Of a stretch of 64,000 nt of DNA, positions 9,355 to 20,097 are shown piece after piece. The stretch lies in assembly GCA_012656075.1 (NCBI GenBank), contig JAAKBF010000047.1, positions 186,001 through 250,000 on the forward strand, written 5' to 3'. Both the position numbers and the translations under genes were made by a program. The stretch's first letter is position 1. Each line of letters starts with the position of its first letter. This DNA comes from Phytophthora hibernalis. Taxonomy: Eukaryota > Oomycota > Peronosporomycetes > Peronosporales > Peronosporaceae. Below the pieces are notes generated by a model. The model searched no databases, was not told the DNA's origin, and saw only the letters and a list, made by a program, of their open reading frames with translations.

Positions 9355-12300
9355 CTACTTAAATGTGTTGAGCTCGTCGTCGAACTCGTCATCACGCTCT
9401 TCAGAGAGCAGGAACGAACTGAGATCGTCCGGGTATTTTTGTGGTTGCCCAATGAGACTGAGCAACACGGGCAGCAGTACGAGGCCGTGGAAACATCCCA
9501 GAATCACGATGCCCAGATACATGCGGAAGAAGTACACGCGGAACAGCATGGACGGCGCAAATGCCAAAACACCAATGCCACAGAACTTCGTGAGCGTGAT
9601 TCCTGAAAAATCGACGCGCCAACACTTGTCAGAGCATAACGCGTGTGATCGTTGGCTGTTGTTCCCAGGTGATGCCTTCTAGAGAAAGCAAATTGGTGTG
9701 CTGTATGAACGCAGAACTCGACACCAAGTCCAACACAGGCCAGCAGGTTCACCACCGAGACAGCATTAATAGACGTTTCAGCACCTGGCCCGGCAAGCAA
9801 ATTCCACACGAAGAGGAAACCTAGCTGCGAAAAGGCCATCGATAATACACACAGAGTGACAACTGTAGTCAACCGCAAACTCCCGTCCATGAGTACGAAA
9901 AGCGCGCCAAATACCACAGCCAATGCCAACAACACACTTTGCAATGCTACACCTTGAATGTAAGTGTACTGCTCCTCGAACACGAAAACAAGGGCGTACG
10001 GAAATGCAGTGGCGGCCCGACCGGCGCTCCAGTGCTCCGTCACGTCATGCAAATAGTAGAACGAGTTCACAAACATGGATTGATTGCGCAGGGCGTTCAG
10101 CTGGAAGCGCATTCGAGAGCCAACGATGGACAAACCATCCGCGCCGTCGCTACTATCCGTACTGACCTGTGGTTTGCTGAACACGATGTCCCCTTCGTAC
10201 TGCGCGCCACAAAGTCCAAAGTGCTGACAGCACGACGAATCAATAGAGATACGCGTGAATTTCTTCACAAGCGGATAGAAGAGTGTGTTGGGAGTCACGT
10301 TTGTGGTCGCAAGAGCACCATATCCGTACTCAGGAGCAAGGAAAATGCTGCTGTCCGAGTCGTTAACCGCCAGGTTCGAGATCTCATACGGGAACGGATC
10401 CATGGGCTGAACAGGGCAATCACAAAGACCTTGATCGATCTTGTCTTGTAGAAAGAAGCGCATTTGGCGCCACTGGTTGAACGTGTGCAACCACGAGTAA
10501 ATTGGCAACTCGATGTACTGGCGAAGACCCGATAGCTCGTCTAGCAGCACGTTAACATCTCGCTGCAACTTGGCATCTGTATAATCCACGTCGTTGTCCA
10601 AAACAACATACGCTGGGGTCCAGCTTCACCAAGTGCCGTTTGCTTTTGAAGTACTCGTGGAGGTAGAAATCCGTAGGCACCGCAAGCTCTTGTTCAAGCC
10701 CGAGAGGGAGTTCCGAGGAGCCAAACGCACTAAGTGTTAGCACCGAAAGGGCTGTTACGAGTACCAGCACTTTAGTTGACCGTCGTAACAGGAAAGGAAT
10801 GTAAGTTTTCTCCATAAAGCGCTGTAGAACCCCGGCACTACTTGCGCGTGCTTGTGACTCTTCAGCTGGGTTGCTTTCATCGACAAGCAAATCATACTGA
10901 TAGTGGATCTTGGACTCGATCCTTCTCTTTCCTTTAGAAGGTGGTGGGGTCAGTGTAAGCTTCTGCTTCATCCATGGGAACAGATCGTAGCGTCGGGTAC
11001 GCACGCGACGTGCATCTAGTACGAGTGCTGAGGCGAACCATGTCATTTGCAGCGCAAAGTCGGCAGCGACAGCTAGTGCGGCAACAACACAGAAGCTGGT
11101 GAGCGCCGGAATGCGAGTAAGAGCGCCAACCAAGAAGGCCAACGTTTCGGCCACGGCTGCCACGGCAATCGATGGGCCCACATTGACCATGGTTTCTCCT
11201 AGAACCTGTTTCAACATCAACAACTCGTCTTCAGCGCGATCACGAGTGTTGCGCTTGCTATCCACTGTCGCAAGGCCGCGCAAGGCCGCAAGCCTGTCGA
11301 ACTCATTCGTGAGGATGAACATGTTATCTACACCAATGGCAAGCACCAAGAAAGGTACGACCTCCAGCGTGATCATCGTCACTTCCATCTGCAGAATCGC
11401 GCAGCTCACTCCCATCGCCGCGCCCAGCGACAGCAGCACAATCAAAATACCAGTAAAGCCAAGTCCAAAACGCGAGCGCACCGGGTCCGAGAACTTGCCC
11501 AGCGACGCCGACACGTACACGAACATGACGAGATAGCTCACCACGACAATGAAGGCGTTCTGCTTGGTCTGCACCACCAACGAGTCGGCGATCGACCGCT
11601 CAGCCATGTACGTGAGCCGCATACCGTCTACGCCAACATCAGCCAACTGCTGATCCTCCACTGTGTCCCAAATAAAATCACTACCATTACCTCCGGAGGG
11701 GTTCAGTGACTCTGCTGCTTGTTCTGCGATCTTGAGAAACACCTCCTTCTCCCACAACTCCACCTGCTGCGTGTACGTCTTGTTGTCTGGCCGATTGTTG
11801 AGCAGGAACGTGACCATAAGCGCTTTAGCCTGTGGCGTGGCTTCCCACACGGGTCTGGGTTCTCATGGCACTCGTCTCTACTCAGACCTCCGAAGACCAC
11901 ATTCCTCATCACTGGGACGCCGTTCTGGTCCATACAAGGCGAGTGTTCCTTAAGTACGGGGTCTGTGGTCTGACACGCCGTCGTGAGCTTCACGTCCGGA
12001 TCTTGCTGCAATAACGTGACATTGCCCAGCCAGTACTGTAATGGACTCGTGACGAGGCAACCCTTTCCCTCAATGGGGCGATAGCAGAAGTCCTCGAGTC
12101 TGAGCGTCCCATTTGGGCTGGAGACGGCGGCATTTGTGATTTGGTCCTGGATCTTGGCCATCTGCAGCAGGAAGCGGCGCTGCACCAGGTCGTGGGCTTC
12201 GTCACACGTCACAGAGTCCGGATTGGTGTCTTCCACGTAGAAAATGAGCTGCTGGATGCGGAAAAAGGGTCCGAAGAGCTCGTCGAAGCGCGTCTGCTCC

Positions 12301-12463
12301 TGCTTGGCGACGCTGTGGGAGGCACCCATAGCGCCTGCGGGTCCGTCTGCAGCTGCATATTGAGTAGACCTAGACACAGAACGGAGCCACACACGAGCGC
12401 GCACAGCGCCATGAGCACGGGAGACCCGCTACAGAGCGCTCCCAGACGGTAGAAGACGCGCAT
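9355..12463 (-). CDS. Patched/NPC1-like RND protein with sterol-sensing domain
   Basis: About 1,035 residues over several frames. MRVFYRLGALCSGSPVLMAL starts the first membrane helix; LQTDPQALWVPP and FDELFGPFFRIQQL are the Patched-family N-terminal blocks. A Cys-containing extracellular loop follows. The sterol-sensing domain (about 350-520) includes VVPFLVLAIGVDNMFILTNE with the GxD motif of RND permeases and VGPSIAVAAVAETLAFLVG. The second half repeats the fold: helices near GVALQSVLLALAVVFGALFV, then LGVEFCVHTAHQF and SMLFRVYFFRMYLGIV, and an acidic tail. Such proteins move sterols or lipids through membranes. Four frame breaks occur at homopolymers near 12318 (GGG), 11852 (GGG), 10616 (GGGG) and 9608 (AAAAA); one base restored at each gives uninterrupted family matches. 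The gene is therefore probably intact. Confidence 0.82.
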
Positions 12464-13087
12464 TAGGAGGGAGGAGGGAGGATTGAAGCTCGAGATGATT
12501 AGGATGTGGTTTATAGCCAATGAGGAGAGGGTGAGGGAGCCATACAAAGAACAAGTGAACGGTTGAAGTTGCGAGACTGGCGAAAGCCTGTACGGAATCT
12601 GGATACAGCAGCTCGACGAGAGAGCTGGACTATCGCGCTGGTCGAGCGACAAAACTGCCAAAGATTGACACTGCCCTAGCTCCATTCAAACTTGCTTTGT
12701 AGGGGTAAATTTCAGCAACTACTACAGTATCATGGTGGGGTCTCTTACTAAGAGTCTTAGCCCTCGAATACCCTGTCAATCTTCCTACCAACTTGTTCGG
12801 AACGGCTCGAACTATCGATAGCATGGGCATGTCGCTCTGCTTTGTAAATGATCCTATCGCCATGGTGTATGGTTCCGTTTGCCAAGTCCTAAATTGTATC
12901 TCTAGCCATCAGCATTTTGTTGTTGCCTCGCTCACCCACGTCAGCCATAGCCGGTACTTCAAGCAGCTCACTTGGTTTCAGTATCTCTCAATCTGATGCG
13001 GGCTGGATCCCTCACGTCTGCGTGACAAGCCAAAGGCGAGCGTCCAGCAGCCATTCCGCAATTTGCCTTCTAGTGCGCACTCCTCAG
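12464..13087. promoter_or_regulatory. divergent intergenic region
   Basis: About 620 bases between the Patched-like start (minus) and the PH-START start (plus). Both promoters and 5' leaders must be here. No other coding sequence, clear initiator element or repeat is visible. Confidence 0.35.
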
Positions 13088-15331
13088 ATGCTGCACCACG
13101 CGCCGCAATCTCCGCCCTCGGCGCTCACCAACTCGTCCAATGGCGGCCCCTTCCTACGCAAGGCCGGACACCTGTACAAGAAGACGGGGCTGGGGCGCTC
13201 CTGGCGTCCGCGCTTCTTCTCGCTCGAGGGCACCGTGCTCTACTACTACAAGCGCGAGGGCGACTCTGTGCCCAAAGGGATCGTCGTACTCACAGGCTGC
13301 CACGTGCGCGCCACGCGGGACAAGAAGCTCTACAGCTTTCGCATCTCGCACCCCAAGACGTCCAAAGTCTACGACCTGGCGGCTACTCTGCCCAGTCGCA
13401 CTGAAGACTGGATCCAGGCGCTTACACAGGCCGCTACACTCGCTCAGACCTCTGGATTCAGTCCTGCAGCCAATACACAACTCAACACAGCAGCGTCCCA
13501 GTCGGCGCTCGTGGATCAGTCAGCCACGGAGCTCGTGGACGTGTCTGGGGCTGCCATCCCCGACGACCACCGAGACCGGATGGAAGGACTGTTAGCGGAG
13601 TTTGTGACCCAAGCCAGAGAAGACGCAGACGGATGGAAGTTCCACACAGAACAGAGAGGCGTCAAGGCCTACGTGAGACGTGCTTCCAGGCTCGGAGCCT
13701 TCAAGGGTGTGGGTTTTATTGCTCAACACCCACACAAGGTGCTGCAGCTTGTATTGGAGCTGTCGAGACGACACACGTTTGACCCGCAGCTGCTGGCCAC
13801 CCAGCGCGTGCACGTCTTCGACGACCACACGTGGGTGGACCACTTGACGTACAAAGCCGTGTTCCCTGCTGCAGCCAGGGACTTCGTCAATCTGACCCAT
13901 TGGCGGGTACTCAGAGATGGGTCCATGGTGGTGGTGGCCACCTACGCCCAAGACGAGCTTCGTCCAGAACCAGGAGCCGCAGCTCGTGCGCGGCAAGATC
14001 ATCATGGCTGGCTTCTTACTGGTCCCCAATGAGGACTATACAGGAGTGACTGCTACGTACATTACCAAGGTGGACGTGAAGGCCGGCATCCCTGCGGGTC
14101 TGCAGGCCAAGATGTTCATCAAGCAGGCGTTCGTGGTGGACGGACTGCGCAAGGCGCTGGACGACGACGAGAGCGCTCGACAATGGGAGCGCGTCACCAA
14201 TGCAACCATTTTCGGCATCTCCACCACTGAATGTGAAGAGGACGAGGAAGAAGCCTACTCGATGCGATCTCAGCCAGCAGATGTCCAAGAGCAGGACGAG
14301 CCGGCCGAGACGAGCTATCGACCTAGTATTGTGCCTGAGGAGGGCTTCCCCGCCGTCCCCGACGAGTACAGCGAAATCATTGAGAAGGCTGTAGCGCGCA
14401 TGGACGCCGAGCTGAACGACGAAACGTCCTGGAACTTCATCGGAGACAAGGATGGTGTCAAGGCCTACACCAAGGTGGACGGCTCGCTGACGGCAGCCAA
14501 GGGCGTGGGATACCTGCCGTATCACCCGCGTGTCATCTGGGATGAAGTGATTGACGCGGCCAAGCGAAAACTCGTAGATCCGCAGCTCGCTCTCGGCATG
14601 AACCTGAAGTCGCTGAACGCGCAGACGAGTATCGACTACCTGGAGTACAAGTCGATGTTTGTTGTCGCTGGACGCGATTTCTGCAACCTTGCGCATTGGC
14701 GCGTGCTGCCTGGCGGCACTATCCTTGTGGTCGTACAGAGCATCGAGGATCAAGAGCTGTGCCCACTCAAGGAACCTAAGGTTGTTCGTGGTGATCTGCA
14801 TCTGGCCTGCTTCAAGATCGTGCCTAACGCCGCGTACAATGGCGCCGAGGTGACCACGATGCTCAAAACTGACCTGAAGGGCAACATCCCTGCACGCATT
14901 GCTGGAAAGGCAGCGGCGGAGCAACCGTTCGTCATTTCTCGGATGGGCGAAGTGATCAAGGCGAGACGTGATCTCGACAACATTGCGGCTCAGGAAAACT
15001 TACTAACACGCTGTTCGAGCTTCCGATGAAGCGTTCGTCATCATCGAGCTCGGCTAAGAGCACCCGCCCTAGCCAGAACGGATTCTCTGTAAGCCACCAG
15101 ACTAGTGCCCCACCCAGCTGCCTCCAGTCTACCCCTACTGCTTCTAAGGGTGCAGGGAAAACAGTGCGACTTAGTACGCCGTCGAATCCTTCGGAGAAAT
15201 CGTTATCGGAGACGCAAACGAAATCAAAGAGACCTGTCGAGTCGGTCGATGTGATGGATCTCTCAAATGCAGGCAAGAACACCGTTAGCGATGTGGCGCT
15301 GTACGCCATTCAATTCGGGGAGCGATTTTAG
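13088..15331 (+). CDS. PH domain plus two START domains protein
   Basis: From the ATG at 13088: an N-terminal PH domain (about residues 20-115: AGHLYKKTGLGRSWRPRFFS, TVLYYYKREGD, SRTEDWIQAL), a linker, then a START domain (DGWKFHTEQRGVKAYVR, ARDFVNLTHWRVL) and a second one (SWNFIGDKDGVKAYTKVDG, GRDFCNLAHWRVLPGG, FKIVPNAAYNGAEVTTM). A Ser-rich tail follows. PH domains bind phosphoinositides and START domains carry lipids or sterols, so a membrane-contact lipid-transfer role is likely (inference). Frame breaks: an extra C near 13970, where deleting it aligns the two START domains residue for residue; a short AAAA run at 14995; and possibly TTTT at 15326, beyond which the frame would run on into a hydrophobic segment. 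If the last break is an error, the C-terminus is longer than given. Confidence 0.82.
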
Positions 15332-15427
15332 CGCTGAAGACGGTCGGACTTCCTACCACTGTGCACTTCACGATGGTGGCCTTCCTGATCTTTTTCTTTG
15401 CTGCAACTCCATCTTGGTCCAAGCCTC

Positions 15428-16222
15428 ATGTCACCCCGAAGGAAAATGATGATCTCAACTTTCGGGCCACCAGACAGCGGTATGATCCTGGGCACGTTGC
15501 AACTGGATATGACCAATACCAACCTGTACCTCGCGGGGCGACGAAAGGAATCGGATTGTCACATCACGATCACTCACATCGTGCTGCGCGCTCTTGGTGA
15601 AGCGTTGAGCAAGGCTCCTTCCGTAAATGGACACTTGGTTTTCGGCAGCTACTACCCCGCCCCGACGGTGGACATATCATGCTTAGTTGCAGTTGGTGCT
15701 GGCAAGGATCTTGGTGTCTGCAGACTACCCGAGATTGACAAGATGTCTCTGCAGGATGTCTGCAACCGCGTACGTGGCGAGGCTACTAAAATCCGCGGCG
15801 GCAAGGACAAGGGCCAAGAGGACCGGAACAAGATCATGAGCGTGTTGCCAACGTACATCATCCGCCTGATGCTCAACTTCTTTGGCTGGCTTGGCAGTGC
15901 ATGTGGTTTCCGGATTGCCCCGGTGGGCGTGGAGCCGTATATGTTCGGCAGCTGCATGGTGACATCGGTCGGCATGATGGGGCTGGACTTGGCGTTCTCG
16001 CCTATCACGCCGTACTCGCAGGTCCCGATGCTCGTGACTATCGGATCAATCATGGACAAGGCCGTCGTTGTAGACGGCAAGGTTGAAGTGCGCCCGATGT
16101 TGACGCTCACCACAACCATTGATCACCGCTACGTTGACGGCTCCGAAGCGGCTCGCATGGCCAAGACCTTGAAGTCAATTGTGGAGGATCCAAACTTGCT
16201 TGAGGCTGTTCCAGGTGCGTAA
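15428..16222 (+). CDS. lipoyl-less 2-oxoacid dehydrogenase E2-type acyltransferase
   Basis: A 264-residue reading from the ATG at 15428 with the E2 catalytic fold: GMILGTLQLDMTNTNLYL, ITITHIVLRALGEALSKAP, VNGHLVFGSYYP, PMLVTIGSIMDKAVVVDG and the catalytic signature DHRYVDG (the family HxxxDG with His and Asp present). No lipoyl or E1/E3-binding domain precedes it, so it cannot be a standard pyruvate-dehydrogenase E2; it belongs with stand-alone E2-like acyltransferases. A different frame just upstream (15340-15420) reads TVHFTMVAFLIFFFAATPSW, a membrane-helix-like segment that could be the true N-terminus if bases are missing, so the start is uncertain. Internal FFGWLGSACGFRIAPVG is unusually hydrophobic. 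Same strand, right behind the PH-START gene. Confidence 0.72.
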   Translation: MSPRRKMMISTFGPPDSGMILGTLQLDMTNTNLYLAGRRKESDCHITITHIVLRALGEALSKAPSVNGHLVFGSYYPAPTVDISCLVAVGAGKDLGVCRLPEIDKMSLQDVCNRVRGEATKIRGGKDKGQEDRNKIMSVLPTYIIRLMLNFFGWLGSACGFRIAPVGVEPYMFGSCMVTSVGMMGLDLAFSPITPYSQVPMLVTIGSIMDKAVVVDGKVEVRPMLTLTTTIDHRYVDGSEAARMAKTLKSIVEDPNLLEAVPGA

Positions 16223-16468
16223 AGAGCTCAAGAATTCTACCACTCACCCGCAATGGGTACTTTCGCATGACAGTGCGTCGCCTATCTGTAGTTTTTTTAG
16301 TAAGAATTGCATGCTCGTGTCTTTTTCGAGTTTGAAAGCATAGGGTCGAATTTTCCGAAGGAAGAGAACTGCATGCCCTTGCTCAAGCTCAACAAGAAAA
16401 GCACGATCTTCATTAACACGCGAGTTTTATTGCTTCACATCTACTGTTCATAAAATGGATGGTGCGTA

Positions 16469-17316
16469 CAGCGGCTGTATTAAATGAGCATCCACCCCAA
16501 CAACAGTAATTTGTATGGGGTTTACTAACTTCAAGATGTTTTCACTCCATGTGACCTCAATATGCGGTTGATCGGAGCGAGACAACCACCATTCGATGCG
16601 AAATCATTCCTTCTTTCTTCCCAACCACACTTGACGAAGCAAAATGAAAACTGCGAGGAATAAGGCGCAGCAGGAAACGGCAAGGTGTTCGCTCTTCGAG
16701 CAACCTTCGTGCAACATTGTATCATTTACTTACAAAAACTGAGTGATAAACGATTTGCATGACTGACTGTTGTGATTGGTGAAATACTGTGGAAATGCAG
16801 CGCATTCCGCCAATCACCACAGCCAGTCGAAAGAAGAGATTATTCTGCATCGACTGGTGCTTGTCAGACTCAATCGGCCATATTGAGGTCACAGTGTGAC
16901 TCACATGGACTAAAACCATCTTGAAGTATTGTGCTTTGCAGTCTTTTTGGCACTTTCGATTGTAATTCGTACGACTTGTCTTGTACGAGATAACTATAAA
17001 TCGTACTCAAGTACGAATTGCTGTAACTCGTGCATGCTTCATACTCCCCATAATGTGCCTGTGTGATCTGAAAGCGTTCCAACAGCCCTAGCACGACTTG
17101 TGTTTGCTTTGGTACTTTCTAGACGTGCCATTTTTGCTCTTGTAGTGCATGAAACACGACTTCGTAAAGCCCCATTCAAAGCCTCTATGAATTAGCGCTA
17201 AGTACGATCACTAACTACTGCACGATATAGCTGGACAAACTGGTTGCAAAGCACAATAAGTAAACCCCATACAAATTACTGTTGTTGGGGTGGATGCTCA
17301 TTTAATACAGCCACTG
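16469..17316. mobile_element. complete TA-flanked terminal-inverted-repeat element, 848 bp
   Basis: Terminal inverted repeats of 58 bp (16469-16526 and 17259-17316) differ at one visible position (CAGCGGCTG versus CAGTGGCTG). Both ends abut TA (16467-16468, 17317-17318), the target duplication of Tc1/mariner/pogo elements. The interior has no transposase, so this is a non-autonomous MITE-like element. Inner bases up to about 16880 are shared with the copy at 8930-9346. The other half (16920-17258) holds short palindromic words around TCGTACTCAAGTACGA. The right repeat supplies the last codons and the stop of the transporter gene that ends at 17298. Confidence 0.85.
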
Positions 17317-19106
17317 TATGTAGAAAATGCTGAGCTGGTTGTTGAGAAGGTCGAACTTGAGCGATGCTCACGATGGTCAAAAATCTGTTGAATCTCCTCC
17401 AGTTCCAAGCCCTTCGTCTCCGGAAGCTCCTTCCACAAGTACGCGAACCCAAACAAAGCGATCAACGCATACAACCAGAACGCGCCGTACACGGATAACC
17501 CGTCGACGATGGACAGGAACGTGAACGACACCAACAAATTGGTCACCCAGCAAACAGACGTCGCCACACTCAGTGCGAAGCTGCGGACGCGAAGTGGGTA
17601 GATTTCAGCGTTGATAGTCCAGGGCATGCAGCCCATGCCACTGGCGAAGAAGGCGAGGTAGACGAACAGCGCAACGAAGATGATCCAGCCAGCAGCTCGA
17701 TTGTCCGTCGGACAGGACTGAAAGGACCAATTCGAGCTGGAGCAAGACCCTGCATGGTCGATGCAGCATTGCCCGGCATACACAAGTTCATGGTCGTGGG
17801 GCTAGTCAATCCCTTGATCGGGTGGGGAGATCCTTCGGAACAGAACCCACAAGCAGTGTTGACCACGCAGTCGAAGCACGTCGACATACCTGAGCACATT
17901 CCAGTGCCTGTCACCTCCACGGATTGCATCTCCGCGGCGTAGAAGCTCCCACCGAGCGCAACAAGAGAAATGAAGACACCTGCCAAACTTCCGAGCGTCA
18001 GCAAACGACGGCCAGCACGGTCGACGAGGTAGATGCCGACGAAAGTGAAGATGAAGTTGCTGAAGGAGACGAGTGCAGATAGCCAAATGGCGGTGGTGGG
18101 GTCTGTGAATCCGGCCAATTGGATAATGGTGGCGCCGTAGTACATGACGGTGTTGATGCCACAAAGCTGGGCGAGCGCCTGAAGAAAGCATCCGAGCACC
18201 AACGCTCGCATAACGGCAGGCGATCGAATGATTTCCCACACATTGCTGTCATGGTCTTCTGCGAGCTCCACTTCTGCCTCCACGTTGCTGAATTCATCCG
18301 AGACGTCCATGGTGCCACGAACTTTGACGAGCGAGTCCCATGCTTCTTCTTTTCGACCTTTGCTCATGAGGTATCGCGGAGTTTCGGGTAGTGCAAGGAA
18401 CCCGAGGAACTGCAAAAACGCAGGGATAGCTGCCAACCCGAGCATATAGCGCCAGCCGTTGTCCACATTCGCCAGCATTGCGTCAAGAACGCAAGCAAAG
18501 AACTGCCCTCCGGTGACACAGGCGTTATTCAGTGACACGAGTTGTCCACGGGAGCTGGAGGGCGCGACTTCAGCAATGTAGAGCGGCACAGTCATGGAGG
18601 CGAAGCCAATGGCGACACCGACGACAAGACGTCCAACAAGCAGCTCTCCAATGGAACCAGCCAGCGCCATAAGCACTGAGCCAGCTGTAAACATGGCGGA
18701 AGACAACAGGATCACCCGACGTCGACCGAACACGTCGTTGCCGCAGCTACTGAGAGCAGCACCAATGATGGCGCCACCGATGGCAGCTGAGACGACACTT
18801 TCACTCTGCAGATCTGTGAGAGCGAAGACTTCGGGGCTTTTGAGCAGCACCAGAGCTCCAGATATAACACCCTGCAAATAAAAGGTGAGATGGGAGGCGT
18901 ACGACTAGAAATTGGTAGGGACGCACCGTGTCGTATCCGAAGAGGAACCCTCCGATGGTGGAGCAGAGTGTGAGTAGATACAAGTAGAGCGGGTTGCCTT
19001 CTTTCGGTGGCAGTACATCCGATTTCGGTAGCAATGGTGCGGATTCCTTGGCATTGCCAGGTTCACGAGACCGTCGTGTCGAACATAGCGATCTTCCACC
19101 AGCCAT
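17298..19106 (-). CDS. INT/HMIT-like inositol/sugar:H+ symporter with PSI loop (paralog 1)
   Basis: Exon 1 is 19106-18927, followed by a 55-bp intron (18926-18872) and exon 2 from 18871. The splice rebuilds the MFS motif FGYDTGVISGAL in helix 1. Further sugar-porter signatures are FGRRRVILLSS, GRLVVGVAIGFASMTVPLYIAE, LPETPRYL, QLCGINTVMYYGATI, VDRAGRR and a terminal PETKGLELEEI. Between helices 9 and 10 lies a Cys-rich loop, CSGMSTCFDCVVNTACGFC, a plexin/PSI-like motif found in plant INT2/INT3 and animal HMIT inositol transporters, hence the substrate guess. One frame break sits at CCC, 17748-17750. The last residues (YSGCIK) and the stop come from the inserted element, so the native C-terminal tail is replaced. 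Divergent from paralog 2. Confidence 0.85.
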
Positions 19107-20097
19107 GTTGAAGTCTGCTGATGGCTACACTTGAACTCTGAAGTATCCGATAACTCCGCTATCGTCTTAGTCGGCAGATTCGCAAATGAGCGATTGACAT
19201 CGCACACGAAAGACGAGTTGTTTCTTACGACAGTAGCGTCACATACAGCCCAGCCAATAGCGAGAACACAACATGGGTTACTTGCAAATCTCGGCGTGTT
19301 GTTCAAGGCCTGTCCACCAAGGTGGCATTCAAGTGGACGCTCACAAGGTGAACGCTGTCAAGAGTGCTGGCGGCGTGGCGCTTACCGACGAAGCGATCGC
19401 CAGCAGAACTGCAGCAACTAGACATTGATCACATTTTCAACGATCGGGAGTCGTTGTGAAACATGTACGAGGCCATGGAGCATCAGCAAACTGCAGAGGG
19501 GGATTGGGTCCCGTCTAGCATTGAAGTTGCACGTCCCGACAATGTCGCTTCCTTTCCAGGATGTGAAACACCGAAATTTTGGATTCTCGCACACGGTCGG
19601 CCCAGGCACTGTTCAAAGAATGACCAGTCCTCTTGCGTACTGGTTGTCGTGGAGTTGATCTTGCAGCGTTCATGCTTCGCTGGAGTTGCTTCATGCCTTA
19701 TTCATTATTTTACGCTAGTCATTCACGTTTCAACTGTACAGATAATTCATGGTGACAGTGTCGCCATGAATTGATCGCCGCGACAGGCAATCCTCTCATG
19801 CACCACTCGAATTTGTGCTGAATTTCCTCCGATGCCCCTCCAGAAGCTCACGTACGCGGAACCAAACGAAGGATCGAGAACGCGCAATAGTCCACAATGG
19901 ATTCCAAACGCTGCATGGCCCGACAACCATCGCGATGAGCCGACCAACAGACTGCGACATGTATTATCATGCTTCAAGCAATATGCAGCTTCAAGCAACA
20001 TTCAGCTTCAAGCTTCAAGCAACATTCAGTGTCGACCAATCAGAGGACGGCAGTGAGTCAGTTTCGTCGTCTGTGACGTGGCGCAGAAGCAGTTGCA
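19107..20097. promoter_or_regulatory. divergent region between transporter paralogs 1 and 2
   Basis: About 990 bases between two start codons pointing away from each other. It includes a short tandem repeat at 19970-20030. Several ORFs cross it (for example one from 19272 reading VDAHKVNAVKSAGGVALTDE) but none matches a known family. It presumably holds both promoters. Confidence 0.35.
19970..20030. repeat. CTTCAAGCAACATTCAG-type tandem repeat
   Basis: The word CTTCAAGCAA with ATGCAG or ATTCAG following it recurs three times, plus a partial CTTCAAG, within about 60 bases. It lies within roughly 100 bases upstream of the proposed transporter start. Confidence 0.7.

Noticed and set aside
9504..10601. 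Separate short genes for each open segment of the Patched-like region.
   Set aside because: All segments lie on one strand in family order and join by single-base corrections; they are one gene.
14016..14924. A 302-codon ORF on the minus strand.
   Set aside because: Antisense shadow of the PH-START-START gene; no domain or own motif.
13917..15029. An independent START gene beginning at 13917.
   Set aside because: Its first residues are a shifted reading of the upstream START domain, and removing one C at 13970 makes a continuous protein that aligns with the internal repeat.
16960..17050. Short palindromes in the inverted-repeat element as possible CRISPR or operator sites.
   Set aside because: There is no regular repeat-spacer pattern, and they lie inside a MITE-like element where such words are common.
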